Positions 1 through 11,825 are shown, counted from the first letter of the stretch. The stretch is 64,000 nucleotides of DNA from Metaphire vulgaris (GCA_018105865.1 CM030847.1:14347589-14411588), one strand, 5' to 3'. Program-made: numbers and translations. Notes: generated by a model not told the origin, from the sequence alone.

Positions 1-9
1 CGTCAGTTT

Positions 10-1338
10 ATGATTGAACTTGATGCAGCAGAAGACAGCAACAGTGTTGACACTGCCGACACTGACAGTGACACATTTGATGTTTCTGACATGAATTGTT
101 TGCTTACTCAAACTTCTGAGTCTGACATTTGTTTACCTAGGCACGAAACCTGTTTTAGCCATTCTCTTAATTTGTTGGCATCAGTTGATGCCAACAAAGC
201 GTGCGAAGTTGGCACTTACAAACATGTGTTCCGTGGAGCACTTGCAAAATGTACAGGTATTTGGAATGCAGTGCATCGCAGCAGTAAAGCAGCCGATGCT
301 GTTAGAGAAATATCCGTAAAGGCTATCATAACACCTGTTGTAACTCGTTGGAATTCTCAGTATGATTCCATCCGGCGAATTTTGGAAATTGGTAATGGCA
401 AACTGTCTGACATTTGTCAAGCGCTTGGACTACCTAAACTCAAGAATGCAGAGATGGAATGTCTTCAGGAGTATTCTGTTGTCATGGGGCCAGTCGCTAT
501 TGCACTGGACAAATTACAAGGTGAAAAGGATGCATTCTTTGGCAACATTATGCCAACATTGGTGACCATACAACAAAAATTGAATGGAATGATGAATAAA
601 ACCTTAAATATGCAGAACCTTTAGTTTCAGCACTTCTGAATGGTTTGGATAAGCGATTTGGAGAAGAACTCTCATTTGCTCACTCAACAAAAGAAAAGAT
701 CATTGCTTCCGTTGCACATCCTTTTTTCAAATTACGATGGGTTCCGGAAAACAAGCGGGAACATTGTCGTCAGCTGTTTACTCAAGCTGTGAGGTGCATA
801 AGTACCCAAGCATCAAAATCATCAACAGGTTTGTGTGCATGAGATTGATTACTTACTTTCTCTTATTAAGTTATTACCATTGCTGTTATGCATTGTTCTC
901 TTCTTGCTGTGTTGCTGTGTTGAGCTTGTTGATTATAACTTGTAGTCTTCATCTGAAGCAATTTCACAAGTTAATCAATTGAGTTTTGTGTGCTTTTTTG
1001 TGTTTGCAGAATTATTGCCTGTAGTTCAGTCATCTCCTGTTCATGATGACTTTTTTGATTTTGACCGTGCAGATGACGATCAAGTTATCCAGGACACCGT
1101 TGATAAAGAATGTATTAACTATCTCAGTGAAACAGACATCAGCCTAGACATCCTGAAGAAATACAACACAGTGTTTCATGTCTTCCAAAAGTTTAATACT
1201 ACTATGCCATCATCGGCTTCTGTTGAACGACTTTTCAGTTCTGCTGGTCAAATTGAGACACCACGTCGCAACCGCTTGGGTGACAGCGCATTTGAAAAGC
1301 TGCTGTTACTAAAAGCAAATGCCTCCCTCATTAAATAG
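10..1338 (+). pseudogene. hAT transposase, 3' two thirds, frameshifted
   Basis: This encodes a cut-and-paste hAT transposase. Codons from 10 to 605 give the middle of the RNase H-like region (CFSHSLNLLA, then VVTRWNSQYDS). A one-base shift near 605 moves the reading to another frame, where EPLVSALLNGLDKRFG continues the family pattern. An intron fits at 829-1009. The last exon carries the C-terminal hAT dimerisation domain with MPSSASVERLFSSAG and ends at a TAA at 1336-1338. The N-terminal BED-type DNA-binding region would lie upstream of the window. Apart from the shift near 605 the frame is well kept, so the copy may be young. It could instead hold an unrecognised short intron at the shift, but no good GT-AG pair is visible there. 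Confidence 0.85.
829..1009 (+). other. Intron within the hAT transposase gene
   Basis: A GT at 829-830 (context AACAG|GTTTGTG) and an AG at 1008-1009 (TTTGCAG|AATT) bound 181 bases rich in T. Splicing joins the first base of a codon to its last two (phase 1), giving SST-E-LLP, and keeps the frame open into the dimerisation domain. Stops fill the intervening sequence in that frame. The intron is inferred from sequence only. Confidence 0.75.
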
Positions 1339-1499
1339 ACACTAAAATAACACTAAAATGGTTGTTGAAGACATTGATTGCAAAAGACAGGATTTTGTCT
1401 TGTTTGCCATATGGCAGCTTTTTAGTGTTAAGATATTTCACAACTTTTTTCATATTATTCTGTTTGTGCAGACGCTCACCTTCGAGGGCTTTGACTAAT

Positions 1500-1660
1500 G
1501 GAAATGTATCTTATGATGTATCTTGTATCTTAGATACATTTCAAATGTATCTGTATCTAGATACATTTTGTCTAGGGTATCTTGTATCTGTATCTTAAAT
1601 ACATTTTTAATGCTGTATCTGTATCTGTATCTGAGATACATTCAAAAAGTATCTTACCCA
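1500..1660. repeat. GTATCT/AGATAC word array at hAT end
   Basis: More than ten copies of GTATCT or its complement AGATAC are packed in 160 bases, several fused as GTATCTTAGATAC or GTATCTAGATAC. The array lies directly inside the right terminus of the hAT element ending at 1666. The mix of both orientations would allow many small hairpins. It is probably the subterminal region of the transposon. Confidence 0.85.
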
Positions 1661-1666
1661 TCACTG

Positions 1667-1834
1667 GTTAGGACTTTCGAAAGAATAGCCGCCATGTTAA
1701 TGCGTTTGATTTAATGGAGCTTGAGTTTTATGTTCGAATTTCTCATGATTTTAATCAAAATACGTAAAATACGACAAGTTGTCATCATCGTTGGACTTCG
1801 AACCGAGTGCTGCACGTCAACGCGACCAGAAGCT
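1667..1834 (-). repeat. 168-bp dispersed repeat, copy A
   Basis: This is nearly identical to 9588-9755 in the same orientation, differing at only a few bases. On the minus strand it contains GGTTCGAAGTCC, close to a pol III B box, shortly after TGGTCGCGTTGACG, which could be a poor A box. It may therefore be a tRNA-derived SINE fragment, but no tail or target duplication was found. Alternatively the two copies are remnants of the same end sequence on either side of the intervening 7.7 kb. Confidence 0.8.
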
Positions 1835-1846
1835 GACAGTCTGGTG

Positions 1847-3038
1847 TAGGGTTGCCAACCGTCCTTTATTTCAAAGAACAGTCCTTTAATGCACCTCTTA
1901 TTCCTTGTCTTTTATCGCTTTTATAAAAGACCATGTTTTGTCATTTATTTCAAAAATCAAGTCATGAAACCACACATTTCAATTGAAATTTCCTTTTTTT
2001 GCTTGTTACCCTATGTCAGAAGGGAAATGACTTTTTTGCTTGACATCGTATTTCAGAAGGGAGATGGCCTTTGGGGCTGTCCATTAATTATGTCAACAAT
2101 TTTTGGGCAATTTTTGACCCCTCCCCCTTGTCAACAACTGTCAACTTTCACTTACCCTCCCACAATTACGTCAAAAACTTTTGACCCCCCCAAGATCAAT
2201 GACAGGTCCCAATAACAAGGTTATTATTTTTGCGGTGATGACCATTTTCCCTCTTTTTTTTGCTCACCTAGTGACAAAATGTGGTGGTGGTGATGACCTT
2301 TTTTGTCATGCTTTTTCCATTGTAATAAGTAGTATTCCATGAAATTCCCTATTTTTTGATTATTTGTAAAAATTGAAATTGTTGACGTCAACTTCTCTTG
2401 ACCCCCCTTTACCCCTGTCGGTGTCCCGTCAGTTCCTGGACCGTCACTTCCTGGACCGTTAGTTGCATGCTGGACCGTTCCTATCGTTCTATCTTTTAAG
2501 TGTATGTAAACAAGTGTAGACCTATACACTATGATATATAGATCATTACATGCGTATACACAGCTACACGTGACAACGATGGTCTGTAATAACATTATAT
2601 CACGTCTAGGTAAACATGTCAAGGTAATTTAAACACCCATATTCATATAGTATCCATTTGACAATAACTTGAATAATTGTGACAAATATGGGCTTAAGAC
2701 GCGGGCAAGTATTCGGGAAATGCTATTCGGCAAGATGCTTATTACTGGTCACTAGTTGTCCGCCTTATACATCACTGTTTTACCTTATAATGACGGTCCA
2801 GGAATTGACGGTCCAGGAAGTGACGGTCCAGGAAGTGAGGAAGTGACAAGGAACCACCCCTGTCAACAACTGTCAAACTGTTCAAATCTCCTCCCCCTAA
2901 ATTGTTGACGTAATTAATGGGCAGCCCCTATTTTGTTGCTTCACACCCCACTTCAGAAGGAAGTTAATCTTTTTTTGACACCAAGGTTTTTCCGCACCGG
3001 GTGTCCTTTACTGCAATTTGTCAAAGTTGGCAACCCTA
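1847..3038. mobile_element. hAT-like TIR element with perfect 8-bp TSD
   Basis: The ends are TAGGGTTGCCAAC and its inverted complement GTTGGCAACCCTA. The target duplication GTCTGGTG is exact at 1839-1846 and 3039-3046. At 1192 bp with no recognisable transposase, it is a non-autonomous copy. It contains a second TIR element at 2073-2928. The 8-bp duplication assigns it to the hAT group, although the termini lack the CAGTG start of other copies in this window. Confidence 0.9.
2073..2928. mobile_element. Nested TIR element starting GGGGCTG
   Basis: Left end GGGGCTGTCCATTAATTA and right end TAATTAATGGGCAGCCCC form inverted repeats of about 30 bp with few mismatches, and TGTCAACAACTGTCAA follows in related form near both ends. 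An inner inverted pair is built of tandem GACGGTCCAGGAAGT units (about 2426-2478 and 2791-2846). No transposase is visible. The superfamily is not assigned, because the flanking duplication is ambiguous (T or TWT). Confidence 0.7.
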
Positions 3039-3175
3039 GTCTGGTGTCAGAAGACGAAAAGTACACCCACGACTTTTCGACGAGCCTTTGGAGGTGGAAC
3101 GCCCTCATTGGAAGAGAAGTATCGTCAATTTTGTTATTTTGAGAAAACAGTTTTCAGAACAGTACATTCAACAGC

Positions 3176-5042
3176 ATGAAGGGATTATCGGAGGTCGATA
3201 GAACGAAAATTCGAAAAGCGAGCACTGAGAGGTTAAAAGGTTATTTAATTAAGAAAGTATGGCGTGGCGGAAGACATTGTGAACAAAGCATCTCGGGAGG
3301 AATGCATTAATTTAGTAGCACAAGAATGGGTTAAGGGTCATTTTCAGGAGCCAGAGGAGGTCATTCAACCGATGCCTACAGAAGGTCGTTCGGAGATGAC
3401 GACATTTATGCAAATGTGGTTGGAAGATCAAAGAATTCATAGAGAGAGAAAGCAGATGAAATAAGAAGAGAGGAGAAAGAACAACAAAGAATAGCCTACA
3501 TGAAGAAAAAGCTGAGGAAATTAGAAGAGAGGAGAAAGAACAACAAAGAATACGTGAAGAAAAAGCGGAGGAAATGAGAAAATAAGAGAAAGAACAGCAA
3601 AGAATTCAGAAAGAACAAGCAGATGAAATGAGAAAAGAAGAGAAAGAACAACAAAGAATTCGCGAAGAAAAGGCTGAAGAACAGCAAAGAATTCAGAAAG
3701 AACAGGCAGATGAACGATGGAGGCAGTTGTTTAGTCAATCAGAAGATAGATTGACTGTAGAAAGAAAAGAACGAAATGCAGCAGAACTGGTTCAATAACA
3801 AAGACAACAGAGACAAGAAGATAGAGAGTCTTCAATGGCATCTCGTTTTAAGAAGGCAGGAGATACGTTGAAGCACGCTTTACCAAACATGCCTGAGGAT
3901 CCTATGGAAGTCACTGTCTATTTTCAGAAAGTGGAGACAATTTTTAATAATTTTAATAATGAAGGAGAATTTTGGGTTAAATTGTTGTTAACTAGAATGT
4001 CGGTAAAAGCCCGAACAGCAATTAACAGTTTTAACTGTAACGGAATTAGATTCATATCATACTATAAAGGATCAAATTTTGAAAGAATTTCACTTAACAC
4101 CTTTGGAATATAAAAGAAAATTGTTAACTGCTTCTAAACTAAAAGATGAGACTTACAACAACTTTGCTTCAAGATTGAAAAACTATTTTAAATATTATGT
4201 AGATAGTAGGCAGGTAACTGATGACTACAAGAAATTGTTTGATCTTGTAATTGCAGATCAGCTAAAGGAGATGTTGCCTCGAGAAGCATTGCAATTTATT
4301 CTCCTGAAGGAAGGAAATGAAGTATTTATTATCTGCGAGTGAGATTGCAAATCTCGCAGATCTCCATGAGAATCAAGGTCTGGGTCGCATTATCCAGTAC
4401 AAATCATTTGTCAGGCATGACTTTTTCAATCCGCATGCGTCCTACAAATCGAACGCATCTCAGTACAAAGAAAATGGTAAGGGCAGATTTCAACAACCTA
4501 CCTATACGAATACAAACTATCCGAAACAAGAAATAAAAGCGGAACCAAGGAGCACTGACTTGGATCGATGCCAAATTTGTCGGTCAACGCGACATACCGA
4601 CAAATTCCACAAGGGACAACCAACACGTCGTTGCTACATCTGTTCGGACACGAGACATATCGCTTACGCATGTCCAAAAAGAGCCATTAAAGAAAATTTG
4701 AATGTCAATCGTTGCACGATTGATCTAGATAGTGCTGATGTTAGCATTGCGGTACAGAATGATGTACGGAATGTAAATATTAATGAATCTTATAACCATG
4801 ATGAGAATAATGTTGTAGTAGATGATATATCTGATCAACCAGTGAATGTTATGAAATGTAAGTTGCATTATGATAATAATGTTGCAGTTGAAGCATTTGA
4901 TGTGGATAATGGTAAGAACGTTTCACAATTGAAAATTAAGAAATGTGAATTGCAATATATTGATGTTGAAATTGTGGGTAATAACCAAGCACAAATATCA
5001 AAGTTAAGGCCCTCATTGATTCAGGCATCGAAATACCTTTGA
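3176..5042 (+). pseudogene. Ty3/gypsy-like gag, decayed
   Basis: This is the structural (capsid and nucleocapsid) region of a gypsy-type retroelement. Reading starts at the ATG at 3176 and shifts frame several times (near 3250, 4060 and 4320), with stops between 3463 and 3800. Around 3470-3720 lies a Glu/Lys/Gln-rich coiled-coil stretch of repeated EEKEQQRI units. Capsid-like sequence follows (3835-4340, including LTRMSVKARTAINSF and ADQLKEMLPREALQFILL). A CCHC zinc knuckle CYICSDTRHIAYAC sits near 4630-4675, behind a degenerate one. The tail is acidic and valine-rich. A related gag lies at 49394-50160. The element is dead in this copy. Confidence 0.75.
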
Positions 5043-5960
5043 TCAATGAGAAACTTATTACAGGGTTGAATAATTAATATGTTGGATGCATTACTGTACA
5101 TGGTGTTACTGGAGATGTTGTTCCTACAAAGTTAGTATCTTTATGTATAAGATTGTGGCCAGATGATCCTGAATATCAACCTCAATTGAATCAGAGTAGA
5201 GTTAATATTGGAAATGGGTTAAATTTGATATGTGCAGTCATGAAAGACACGGGAAATAATGAAATGTTTTTATTACACCTAGAAATTATTAAGGAATTAC
5301 AAGAGAAAACACAAACGATTATAAATCCTGTGATATCGAATATGGTGACAAGGAAACAATCACAGAAAGCAAAAGACAAGGGACAATGGTACAATGTCAA
5401 GGGAGAAACAATTGGGAATGTAATGATGGATGAAGCAGATGAAGAGAGTGAGGGTATTGATGAAAATGGAGAACCTGAGGCAGTCATAGAAGAAAATGAT
5501 GATGAAGACTATGGGATAAGCATATTGATGCAATATCCATCAGAAGAAATACAGGATTTGAATGTAATAGAGATGATAGCAGATGCTGATTTATTTGTGA
5601 AACAGCAAAAGGAAGATTCTACATTGGAGTCTTGGTGGAAGCTGACAGAGATGAAGGGGTCAGGATTTATAATCGTAAAAGAATTGTTGTATAAAACCCA
5701 AATGGTTGTGGAAAAAAGATTCATCAGTTAGTGTTACCCACATGTAGGAGAATGAAGGTGTTAAATATGACACATGATTCGATTGGGAGGGGGGGAATTT
5801 AGCATTGAAAAAGACATTGGATAGGATTAGATTATCATTTTCGTAACCAAAAATGAGAAAATACATTGGTCTTTATTGTAAGTCATGTGAACTATGTCAA
5901 ATGAACTCTAGAATTTTGACAACAGACAGAATGCCTATTACAACTGTGATGAAGGACCAA
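5000..5960 (+). pseudogene. Gypsy protease fused to integrase zinc-binding region, no RT between
   Basis: One frame, different from the end of gag, runs from about 4990 to 5731 with a single TAA near 5073. It begins with an aspartic protease signature ALIDSGIEIPLI (DSG codons 5018-5026) and continues through a VTRKQSQK motif into the pre-integrase pattern FVKQQKEDSTLESWWKL (about 5595-5645). After a frame change it gives the HHCC zinc-binding part of integrase (MTHDS near 5770, then YCKSCELCQMN at about 5876-5910). Reverse transcriptase and RNase H, which normally lie between these domains, are absent. The integrase core with its catalytic D,D-35-E is not recognisable further on. The order matches Gmr1-type gypsy elements, in which integrase precedes RT. 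Confidence 0.7.
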
Positions 5961-6473
5961 ACCCAATTTAGAACATTGAATATGGAAGAAATGATTAGTT
6001 GTGATTTATCGGTTGATGCTTTGACTAACATGGAACATAATGATTTTGTTGTGATTGAATTTGTCGTTACTGAGTCTCAGACGATTTCTTTTGTAAACGT
6101 TGTTGTGAATGTACCTGAGGTTTTCGAGAATTAGGAAGTGGTAAGCAATGAAGTTATATGTAGTAATGTATGCCTTAATGAGGAATTGATTGTGGATAAT
6201 GAGTGTATTGAAGGTGAGTGTATTGAAGGTGATATGGTGTTTGATGCTGAGTTGTGGAGGAAAGTCATTGAAGATAATGATGTGGTACTTAGTGATGATG
6301 TTGTTGTGCGTGATGATGTGCTTGGGGAATATGATGAGGTGACTGAAAAGAAATGTGCTGTTGAAATGGTTCAGGTTATTGGAAATAACTTTGTGTTTGT
6401 AAATAAAGAGGAGAATTTAAAGAATTTATCTGTTGATAAAGTGGATTATAGCTTATTAGCTGAAGCTTATTAG
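5961..6473 (+). pseudogene. Val/Asp/Glu-rich 3' region of gypsy-like element
   Basis: Open stretches 5853-6134 and 6138-6473 encode acidic, valine-rich sequence (for example NDFVVIEFVVTES, later DVVLSDDVVVRDDVLGEYDE). The first resembles the product of 50272-50520 (NDYVVIEP and ACVDKDLTVD patterns), so both belong to one element family. No enzyme domain is recognised. It could be a linker between integrase and RT, or repeat-expanded coding sequence. Confidence 0.45.
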
Positions 6474-7801
6474 CTTAGTTAAAGTAACCCATGTGTTTAC
6501 TGATAAGGGGGTGAGAACAGTGAATATTATGTTGCTAGTGATCTTATTGTAAATATGAGAAGTATTGTAGAGTTGGAATATTGGAATTTGGAAATGGTTT
6601 GTAAAGATGTACAGAATGTATTGACTATTGAGTAATGATGTCCATGACATTGTGTTCATGTTGAAATTTGTGAATTCAATTGTAGATATTTATGGCATGA
6701 AACCTATGGTCACTGTGAAGTTTAATGATAATAATCTTGTTATAAGTTTGAGGTGGATTGTGTGGAGATTGAGGGACTAGATATTTTATGTTGATAATCA
6801 AGTGATATCTGTAGTCAAGTGGCATTATGTGTTTATTAGGCTGTTATTTGATAAAGGAAAATCAACATTAATTATAATTTTTCCTTTAGAAATAAAAAAT
6901 TTGAATCAATTAACTACTTTTAAGAAATACTTTAAAACTATCTAATAACACTTCAAACTTAAGTTTTCTCAACATAGAACGTTTAAGAAATAAACAATAT
7001 ATAGATTCCTATTTCCCTCTAAATAAAATTATCTTAATTTTATTAACCTTATTCTATTTTACTAAATAAATATATAAAAGCATCAAGTGTTCTGCAGTCA
7101 CCTCATATGTATTTTTTCCATTCATTATTAACTCCTATTTATGTACTACCTTATATCAATTACTTATATACCTAAGGTTGGCCATCATACGGGATTTATT
7201 CCCTTAGGCCAACTCTTTTCTCAATAATATTATTTATGTTCTGTGACATTGATTAATTTGTTATCATCACTCCAAATGTCATCTATCTATATCAATCAAA
7301 GTCTCTATGCAATAGAGTCTGTTTAGACTTAGTCAATTTGGATTAAGTCAATTTTTGATTGGTTTATAATAATTGTTTTTTATTGTTTTTTGTTATTATT
7401 AAATCGATATATATATATATATATAAATAAAATCGATATATATAATGACTCTGATAATATTAATTAATAGCCATTAGTTATTAGTTAAGTTAGTATTACC
7501 TTTGATGTCATTTAATTCTTTGTTCGTATTATTATTTTGATGTCATTGAGAAATAAATGATTCTTCTTCTTCTGATTCTTCTTCTTCTTTTATGGACTAA
7601 ACTTTTAGATTGAAGCTTGCATGATGATCTTGGTGATTTTTTACTTTGGAGGGATGTTGTATAAAGAAGTAAGAATTATATTAGTGCACACTTTTGAGAA
7701 AAGTTCATTTCAGTAATATCTACTGCAGGTTTGCAATTAGATAGTTAAGTTAATTATTTTGGTATGGCATTATAAATGTTGATACTGAACTTAAATATAA
7801 G
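6474..7801. other. AT-rich non-coding stretch with possible LTR signals
   Basis: No coding sequence is recognised. TATATAAAAG at about 7070 could be a promoter TATA box and AATAAA at about 7550 a polyadenylation signal, as in an LTR, but the boundaries cannot be fixed. A short (AT)n lies near 7408-7425, and TTCTTCTTCT repeats near 7560-7590. Confidence 0.35.
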
Positions 7802-7885
7802 AGCTCCTCTTTTGAAGCTTTAAATGTAATTGCTGATGCTTTATCGCGGTTAACTGGAAAGGACTATTTTACATACTTGAGGTGA
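7802..7885 (+). pseudogene. RNase H C-terminal fragment of gypsy pol
   Basis: The frame encodes SSFEALNVIADALSRLTG and ends in TGA at 7883-7885. The string NVIADALSR is the hallmark at the end of gypsy RNase H. It sits about 2 kb downstream of the integrase remnant and is followed by a stop, as expected if RT-RNase H ended this pol gene. It could be an unrelated gypsy fragment. Confidence 0.6.
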
Positions 7886-7887
7886 TG

Positions 7888-7923
7888 TTGCTTAATGTAA
7901 TAATCAGTATTCATATACTTGTG

Positions 7924-7967
<44 letters not shown>

Positions 7968-8830
7968 CAGGACAATTTATATAGCGCTGTACGCATGGTT
8001 TAAAATCCAAAATCAAAAGCGCTTTGACACCGCTGACATGTCAATGAAGGTTAGAAGGTGGCGATGTTAAAATCCACTGTGATGATGGAAAGAACTTTGC
8101 TGCCGTGAAGAAGTCCGGTGCAAAGTCCTTTAGAAGCGGTCCTTCAAGTAAAACTGTAGCCCCCTTGACATGCCAACGAGGAGCGGAAGATGATGTTGAA
8201 AGTCGGCGAGTTGGTAGTAGGAGTTTCTCCGCACGGATATAACCACCGGAAAAGTTCCTGAAGAAGCGGTCTTCCACAAGAAGATAGTTCCGTCATCGAA
8301 ATCGGCAAATCCGACGAAGATGGAAAATCCAGCGAAGCCCAGAAACGGCAGCCAACCGCAAATCCGCCGAATTTTCACGCAGCAGCCGATGCGGCTGACT
8401 TTGGCGCACACCCAACGGAGGGCGACTGACTTGAACTTCCAGGGCGACGTGGAGGGTAGAGGACAGCACGAGACACGTCGGAACCGAAGAGCGGAACGCC
8501 GTCCTCGCGAGGCTGAATGCTCGAGCGAAGCCCGGAACGACCGTCGATCAGTCGCATGGCGCTATAACAATAGCCAACATGGCGACGTCCTGCACAGGCG
8601 GTGAGACCGACTCGAGGCTTCCGAAACGACGCGAAACAGTAGAGGACAGCCAAAACTCCTCAGAAAACCGACGGACTCGAAGAAATCCTCATCTTCGGCG
8701 CAAGATTCACGCACGGAGCGTCAGAAATTGCGTCGAACGACGACGAAACGTGGCATGCACAAACGCATGCAAGGCAGCCATAGATAGGCGCCAAACGGTT
8801 AGAGGTTATATTAGAGGCATATAAGAACTT
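7888..8830 (-). mobile_element. CR1/L2-like LINE 3' fragment with (AAT)n tail
   Basis: On the minus strand the sequence ends GCGCTATATAAATTGTC followed by (ATA)n (plus-strand ATT repeats at 7926-7968). The same 3' end occurs at 55327-57032, 40108-40260 and near 62100. Upstream, degenerate frames resemble the C-terminal WNSLPD region of the LINE ORF. Beyond about 8400 the match is weak, and the sequence shares CGCCATSTTG motifs with 26300 and 60820. Confidence 0.6.
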
Positions 8831-9188
8831 GATTTCTATAATTCAATAAGGATTAGCATCCAGAGTAATGGTTATATAGTTTATAATTAGTTTTCTTAGT
8901 GGATAAGATTGATTTGATGGTTACAATATAAGGAAACATTGATTGCAGATTTGCAGTTTGATCATTAAGTTTGTTCAGTTTGAGATTTGTGTTGGTTATG
9001 CAAATTTGTTTTATTTGTGATATTGTAAACTGTGAATAATCTGCAAAAGTGTTTTGTTTAGGCTACTCTTGGGATTAGAAGTTTACAAATTATATTTTGA
9101 TTGAACATAATTTGATTGTAGATAATTTGTAAACTGGGAAAGGATGATGGTGTCAGGGTGATTTTGAAGAATAAAATTATTTAGGGTT
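8831..9188. other. AT-rich spacer
   Basis: GT/AT-rich non-coding sequence with a composition like the flanks at 45400-45640 and 49110-49390. No gene or repeat boundary is seen. Confidence 0.4.
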
Positions 9189-9562
9189 TTGTTTAGCGGT
9201 AATCAAAATTATAGCGGGATGAGTTCTACTGCTCAATCCACTAGGTATTCGGCAGGATTTTCATTTGTTGTTCCTTATTCTCGCACCGTCATTGGCACTA
9301 GTTGTTTCTCAGTGTGTGGCCCTAAGCTTTGGAATTCATTACCAATATCACTTCGTAAAACTAAAAATTTATCATCTTTTAGGTCTGGTCTTAAAACTTA
9401 CCTGTTTGACTTGGCTTATCCCCCTTAGATTGCTCCCCCGCTGTTCTGACTGATCTTCCGGATTGACCTGGCTCTAATTCGATTTTTATTTGGTGCGCCA
9501 TCGGCTGATGCCCTGGGCATTATGATAGTGGCGCCATAGAAGTTTATTGATTGATTGATTGG
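9189..9562 (+). mobile_element. L2/CR1-like LINE 3' end with (TTGA)n tail
   Basis: The frame 9189-9428 encodes the extreme C-terminus of a LINE ORF2: CGPKLWNSLPISLR, then SFRSGLKTYLFDLAY and a stop at 9426-9428. A short 3' UTR ends in TTGATTGATTGATT at about 9548-9561, the type of tail known from L2-like elements. It is 5'-truncated. Confidence 0.8.
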
Positions 9563-9587
9563 AGGATATAGATACGAAGGGGAAGAG

Positions 9588-9755
9588 GTTAAAACTTTCG
9601 AAAGAGTAGCCGCCATGTTAATGCGTTTGATTTAATGGAGCTTGAGTTTTATGTTCGAATTTCTCATGGTTTTAATTAAAATACGTAAAATAAGACAAGT
9701 TGTCATCATCGTTGGACTTCGAACCGAGTGCTGCACGTCAACGCGACCATAAGCT
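9588..9755 (-). repeat. 168-bp dispersed repeat, copy B
   Basis: Nearly identical to 1667-1834 and in direct orientation. Both copies start at GTTA..AC followed by TTTCGAAAG and end at AAGCT, after which the sequences diverge completely. Confidence 0.8.
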
Positions 9756-9869
9756 CCTGTCGACGCTGACGTGTAGTATATGAAACAACCAATCACAGAA
9801 CATTCTGCGTAAGCGACGCCCCGGTTGCAATTTTCCTAGACAAACGGCAATTGCGCGTGCCGGTCGTAG

Positions 9870-10611
9870 CAGAGTTGTCCATGGGTTGGGTTAACCCATG
9901 AGTTCGGTTGGGTTGGATTGGGTTGGGTTTGGTCAGGATTTGTAAAAAATAATGGCTTGGGTTGCGTTGGGTTTCGTGAGTCTGTACCTGTTTACCATGT
10001 GATAGGCCTATATAGGTTTTCCGTTTACTTTTTTGCAGTTATGCAGATTCTTGTATTATGTAATATGGTGCCATGTGGTTGGCCTAGATTCCTTCGTAAA
10101 CAACGCATTCAATAGTCTATGCACACTGGACTATAGTTATTCAGATTGAGCAAGTCACGGGGAACTCTATTATTGACTCCTAACACATTCCTTGAACCGG
10201 TCAAGGCTGGTTTGTAATAGGCATAATAGTGAGATTTTTCGTGGAATTTGGTAATTCTTGGTATTATAATTCAGTATATTACACACTCGAAAATGGCAAT
10301 GGCAAGTGATGTTGAACGTAGGCCTACAGGATTGCTGTAATAGTGAGTCTAAACAAACACTTTCTATATATGCTTTAATGGAGTTCATTTTTTAAACTTT
10401 TGGTTAACAGAAAATTGAACGTTGGGCATTTACCAGACATCGGTTTGAAAATATGTAAGTTTTTAAAACGGCGATTGTGCTTTCACGTTTTCGTCGGGTC
10501 GAGTCGCGATGGGCCGGGTTGGGTCCGCAAACAGGAATTTTGCGTGGGTTGGGTTGGGTTGGTTGGTTGGGTTGGCTTTTGGGTTAAAAAACCGACCCAT
10601 GGACAACTCTT
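9870..10611. mobile_element. Non-autonomous hAT with GGGTTG arrays
   Basis: Ends CAGAGTTGTCCATGGGT and ACCCATGGACAACTCTT are inverted repeats. The 8-bp duplication GGTCGTAG is exact at 9862-9869 and 10612-10619. Both ends carry runs of GGGTTGGGTT (9892-9985 and 10500-10580). No transposase is present in 742 bp. The element at 60921-61865 is of the same family. Confidence 0.9.
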
Positions 10612-10619
10612 GGTCGTAG

Positions 10620-11347
10620 TTTCTAATCTATGGCTGTTTTTAACCCCTTTTGTTATTAAGGTGATAGTTTAATTCTTTCCTGATGGTGGCCATCTGGCGG
10701 TGGTCCCCATTCTTTATTCACGAAAATAGTAGCTTAAACAAATTGATCTTTTGAAGAATGGCATGGAGCGCTCCTTATGATAACTTTTGCATTAGAAATA
10801 GCAATGCAGACTAGCACATTCATTTAGGCTATGGAATTTTCTAAAGATGCAATTCTCTTAGAAAAGCATTTGAATAATTGATGACTTCTGGCATTCTATA
10901 AATCTGAATTTTCAACAGGAGAGACGAATATGCTTAATTCTTGGATTTTCAGCAAATATGCATTGGATATATTTCACAATGGTGTGACAGACTTCTTTTC
11001 TACAGATTATACTTTTCTATTTTTAATGTACCACCTTTCTAACTCATATCACATTCGGTTGCTGATTTTTCCTTCACTGTAAACAAAAAATTGAATAAAA
11101 ATTTCTCAAATTCGCTAATTATACTTACTGCTAACGGATGGATTTCGCTCTTGACTATATACCGTCATATCAACAATGCCCATTCCATCTTGTGTTATAT
11201 TCGCTTGATACGTTTGATTACGATCGTATACATAAATGACATTCACGTCGTTTCTTCCAAGAAAAATGTAGTTCTACAAGTCATCGTTTCACAATATTTT
11301 AATTATTAATAAGTGAAAACCCTTCTTGAAAGCCTTCTAACGGAAAA
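10620..11347. other. Intergenic or intronic sequence, nothing recognised
   Basis: AT-rich sequence without a convincing ORF, repeat or splice pattern. Confidence 0.4.

Positions 11348-11825
<478 letters not shown>

Larger units (their letters stand above)
1..1666 (+). mobile_element. hAT DNA transposon, right part (left end outside window)
   Basis: The element ends at 1666 with TTACCCATCACTG, whose reverse complement CAGTGATGGGTAA is a hAT-type terminus. The next eight bases, GTTAGGAC, are the probable target duplication, because the second copy of the flanking repeat at 9588 has GTTAAAAC there. It carries transposase sequence at 10-1338 and an array of GTATCT/AGATAC words just inside the end. 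The left terminus and left duplication lie before base 1, so total length is unknown. Confidence 0.85.

Noticed and set aside
3496..3738. Phe/Leu-rich minus-strand ORF resembling a membrane protein
   Set aside because: Antisense of the Glu/Lys-rich gag coiled coil. The same artefact occurs at 49459-49695.
9890..10590. GGGTTGGGTT runs look like telomere repeats
   Set aside because: The period and phase vary, the runs occur at both ends of an element with TIRs and an exact 8-bp TSD, and the same layout recurs at 60921-61865. They are hAT subterminal repeats.
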